Assembly (NCBI RefSeq): GCF_026965555.1
Contig: NZ_CP114040.1
Span: forward strand, 9,336,001-9,400,000
Length of the DNA stretch: 64,000 nucleotides
DNA from: Nannocystis punicea
Lineage (GTDB): Bacteria > Myxococcota_A > Polyangia > Nannocystales > Nannocystaceae
Direction: 5' to 3'
The notes under the pieces were generated by a model. The model was not told the DNA's origin and made no database searches. It was given only the letters and a program-made list of their open reading frames with translations. The position numbers and the translations under genes were made by a program. The first letter of the stretch is position 1. Every line of letters starts with the position of its first letter. Of this stretch, positions 63,104-64,000 are shown one piece after another.

Positions 63104-63973
63104 ATGACCGACCCCGTCGAAGGCCCGCTCCCCGAGCTCGCGCGCCTGCGCCGACGGGTCGCCGAGCTCGAGGCCGAGGCCGCCGCGCTGCGCAGCAGCG
63201 AGGCCGAGCTGCGGGCCATGTTCTCGGCGATGACCGACGCGGTGCTGATCGTCGACCCCGACGGCCGCTACCTGCGCCTGCCCGAGACGGCGCCCGGCGC
63301 CCGCTACAAGCCCGCCCCCGACTTCCTCGGCAAGACCATGCACGACGTCCTGCCGCGCGACCTCGCCGACGCGTTCGTCGCCGACATCCGCCGCGCCCTC
63401 GCCGAGCGCCGGATCGTCAACAGCGTCTACAGCCGCACGATCGCCGGCGAGGAGCTGTGGTTCAGCGCCAACGCTTCCCCTCTCGGCGCCAACAGCGTCC
63501 TCGCCGTCGTCCGCGAGATCACCGACCAGGTCCGCCACGAGCAGGCCCTGCGCGACAACCTGCGCCAGCAAGAGCTCCTGCGCGAGCACGAGGCCGCGCT
63601 GCTGCAGCTGTCGACGCCGCTGATCCCGATCCGCGACGACGTCCTGGTCATGCCCCTGATCGGCCGACTCGACGCGTCGCGCCTCGAGCTCGCGCAGGGC
63701 ACCCTCCTGCGCGGCGTCGCGGCTGCGCGCGCGAAGGTCGCGATCCTCGACCTCACCGGCATCGGCGAGCTCGACGACGCCGCCGCCCTGGGCCTGCTGA
63801 GCGTCGCGCGGGCCGTCCGGCTGCTCGGCGCGCGCGTGGTCGTGACCGGCGTCCGCCCGGAGGTCGCCGCCGCCCTGGTGTCACGCGCCGCCGAACTCAC
63901 CGGAATCACGGTGCGCGCCAGCCTGAAGGACGCCGTGCGCGAGGCCACGAGCGACGAACGTCACTCGCAGTAG
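63104..63973 (+). CDS. PAS-STAS domain regulator (RsbR-like)
   Basis: A 289-residue cytoplasmic protein: a coiled-coil start (LARLRRRVAELEAEAAALRSS), a PAS domain (about 30-150; AMTDAVLIVDPDGRYLRLPE, ending VLAVVREITDQVRHEQ), a connecting helix, and a STAS domain (about 180-285; PIRDDVLVMPLIGRLDASR, AKVAILDLTGIGELDDAAALGLL). This is the architecture of the RsbR/stressosome sensors and of heme- or flavin-binding PAS-STAS proteins. The phosphorylatable position of STAS partners is at the T/S in LDLTG. Partners (RsbS, RsbT) would lie beyond the window. ATG 63104 is chosen; an upstream frame back to 62975 crosses duplicated noncoding sequence. Confidence 0.88.
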   Translation: MTDPVEGPLPELARLRRRVAELEAEAAALRSSEAELRAMFSAMTDAVLIVDPDGRYLRLPETAPGARYKPAPDFLGKTMHDVLPRDLADAFVADIRRALAERRIVNSVYSRTIAGEELWFSANASPLGANSVLAVVREITDQVRHEQALRDNLRQQELLREHEAALLQLSTPLIPIRDDVLVMPLIGRLDASRLELAQGTLLRGVAAARAKVAILDLTGIGELDDAAALGLLSVARAVRLLGARVVVTGVRPEVAAALVSRAAELTGITVRASLKDAVREATSDERHSQ

Positions 63974-64000
63974 TTCGGCGACGCGCTCGCGTCACCTGCT

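Overview
The window is high-G+C chromosomal DNA from what looks like a predatory deltaproteobacterium of the Nannocystis / Polyangia type (inference). The signs are very G+C-rich third codon positions, many Cys-rich lipoproteins with Thr/Ser/Gly/Asp linkers, several ECF-type sigma factors with membrane partners, a Hanks-type kinase-TPR receptor next to a sigma factor, a class III adenylate cyclase and PAS-type signalling proteins. No rRNA, tRNA or CRISPR array was recognised.

Layout. 1-1453: end of a MacB-like ABC exporter. 1574-7594: a membrane protein of unknown role, two lipoproteins, a PiT phosphate permease, two more lipoproteins and a decayed duplicate. 7856-12069 (minus): kinase-TPR receptor, sigma factor and small membrane protein. 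12305-18165: ankyrin protein, CHAP/fibronectin-III exoprotein, FAD disulfide reductase. 18.4-23.1 kb: a lower-G+C island holding a PD-(D/E)XK-like gene cut by an IS630 element, a compact Ser/Thr kinase and a TIM-barrel-like protein, all overlapping head to tail. 23.2-27.9 kb: DUF4241 protein, lipoproteins and unknowns. 28.1-35.4 kb: two giant beta-rich proteins of unknown function. 35.7-44.6 kb: monooxygenase-like protein, ECF41 sigma factor, glutathione transferase, an OMP / ECF sigma / anti-sigma set, lipoproteins and a serine hydrolase. 44.7-55.3 kb: acetyltransferase, adenylate cyclase, Fis-like protein, beta-helix lipoprotein, NTF2-like protein, hybrid-PAS histidine kinase and a sodium:solute symporter. 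55.6-61.4 kb: three phage-tail-like genes without any other phage gene. 61.6-63.1 kb: a 695-bp tandem duplication carrying two lipoprotein genes. 63.1-64 kb: PAS-STAS regulator.

The most striking unexplained structure is a dispersed family of tandem arrays built from a 14-bp unit (consensus CATGYCC-N4-GGA, centred on a palindrome such as GGACATGTCC). It occurs at 16 loci with an exact 14-bp step and is concentrated just after stop codons, above all between convergent genes. The family is absent from the low-G+C island and from the phage-tail module, so it appears to belong to the host chromosome. The second candidate system is the three-gene island cassette. Removing the IS630 element and one TA restores an uninterrupted 258-codon reading frame that carries both halves of a nuclease active site.
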